The notes below the pieces were generated by a model. The model worked only from the letters and a program-made list of their open reading frames with translations. It did not search any database and was not told the origin of the DNA. Below, piece after piece: positions 63,541 to 64,000 of a DNA stretch of 64,000 nt. The translations under genes and the position numbers were made by a program. Each line of letters opens with the position of its first letter. Position 1 is the stretch's first letter. The DNA is from Lentisphaerota bacterium (GTDB lineage: Bacteria > Verrucomicrobiota > Lentisphaeria > Victivallales > Victivallaceae), in NCBI GenBank assembly GCA_015061815.1, contig SUVW01000001.1:213791-277790 (forward strand), read 5' to 3'.

Positions 63541-63569
63541 TTGAAAAAAAGCACTTCCGATGATATATT
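63541..63569 (+). promoter_or_regulatory. Promoter of the last gene
   Basis: TTGAAA at 63541-63546, a 17-bp spacer and TATATT at 63564-63569, about 37 bases before the start codon. Confidence 0.7.
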
Positions 63570-63605
63570 AAGTAGATTTAAATATTTTTCACCGGAATCA
63601 GCGAT

Positions 63606-64000
63606 ATGTTTTTCAGGTCGTATAAAATTTTTTTGCAACAACAACTTCAGCTCCTTTTCATGCTGCTGAATGGAGTGCTCATTCTTTTTGCAGCGGCACT
63701 CTGCGCACCTGTCTGCATCGCTTTAACTCCGGAAGTCGATATCCCGATATACGATGACCACACTTTCCGCCCGGACAGCCGGATGCCGGAAGCCGGATAT
63801 CACCTGCGGCCGCAAACACCGCAACTGCTTCGGGCCACCCGGGATGATGACACTCCGGCTGATGACGATGCTGAAAATATCTGCCAAAAATCCAATATCA
63901 CCTCCGCACATCACAACCGTATCTTTTACCATCCGTCTTTTTCAGCAAACTCTTTTTTACAGAACTTTTGTCAAAGATCAATCTCTGAAAGAGCCGGACC
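63606..64000 (+). CDS. Hypothetical membrane-anchored or exported protein, 3' partial
   Basis: Open from the ATG at 63606 to the window end (131 codons). A hydrophobic N-terminal segment (QLLFMLLNGVLILFAAALCA) serves as signal or anchor, followed by an Asp/Pro/His-rich region with DIPIYDDHTFRPDSRMPEAG and DDDTPADDDAEN. No family is recognised; the visible part is low in conserved features. The promoter just upstream supports that it is a real gene. Confidence 0.6.
   Translation, partial: MFFRSYKIFLQQQLQLLFMLLNGVLILFAAALCAPVCIALTPEVDIPIYDDHTFRPDSRMPEAGYHLRPQTPQLLRATRDDDTPADDDAENICQKSNITSAHHNRIFYHPSFSANSFLQNFCQRSISERAG

Overview
The window is bacterial chromosome from a Gram-negative, LPS-making organism: it carries lpxD, a Skp/OmpH chaperone, FeoAB, RNase Y and a MoxR/DUF58/Bat aerotolerance cluster. 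Several traits suggest the PVC superphylum, possibly Lentisphaerota (Victivallis-like): a MetH whose reactivation domain is a separate gene, an RpiB-GlyA fusion, and a giant beta-helix protein. This placement is inference from gene content; there is no rRNA in the window. No tRNA, rRNA, CRISPR array, integrase or transposase was found. Promoters are easy to read and share the form TTGAnn, 16-18 bp, TATATT.

Layout. 1-9.9 kb (+): a 5'-truncated CapA-like gene, a 700-bp non-coding stretch that may encode structured RNA, then 5-FCL, rny, alr, an aldehyde dehydrogenase, miaA and feoAB, closed by a terminator. 10-13.7 kb (-): an RsuA-type pseudouridine synthase, a MetH activation-domain protein and a 796-aa MetH. 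13.9-15.9 kb (+): rsmI, dut and an exported nitroreductase. 15.9-19.9 kb (+): moxR, DUF58, BatD-like, BatA. 20-24.4 kb (+): guaB, skp, lpxD and an exported Sel1-repeat protein. 24.3-29.6 kb (-): an eight-gene phage tail-type cassette with a collagen-like/tail-collar fibre but no capsid, terminase or integrase. 29.7-32.9 kb (+): rpmH, rnpA, yidD, yidC, jag, without dnaA. 33.2-44.9 kb (-): a 3,582-residue cysteine-free beta-helix surface protein with two small upstream companions, preceded at 45.0-46.4 kb by a DegT-type aminotransferase. 46.6-50.5 kb (-): an RlmI-like methyltransferase with nagA, and a cell-wall amidase with thiD. 50.6-58.3 kb: a secreted peptidase-like protein, an MFS transporter, a BaiN/HI0933 flavoprotein, a nucleoside deoxyribosyltransferase-like protein, a NifX-type protein with a Cys/His-rich tail, a flippase-like membrane protein and a methylenetetrahydrofolate reductase fused to its zinc domain. 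58.3-64 kb (+): a low-molecular-weight phosphatase, the RpiB-GlyA fusion, serS, a membrane protein with a spermidine-synthase-like core, and a gene cut by the window end.

How they work together: 5-FCL, GlyA, the MetF-type reductase, MetH and its activator form a one-carbon and methionine set spread over the window. Alr, NagA, the amidase, LpxD and Skp serve the envelope. The two accessory blocks, the tail cassette and the giant beta-helix locus, are the least explained parts and the best targets for follow-up.
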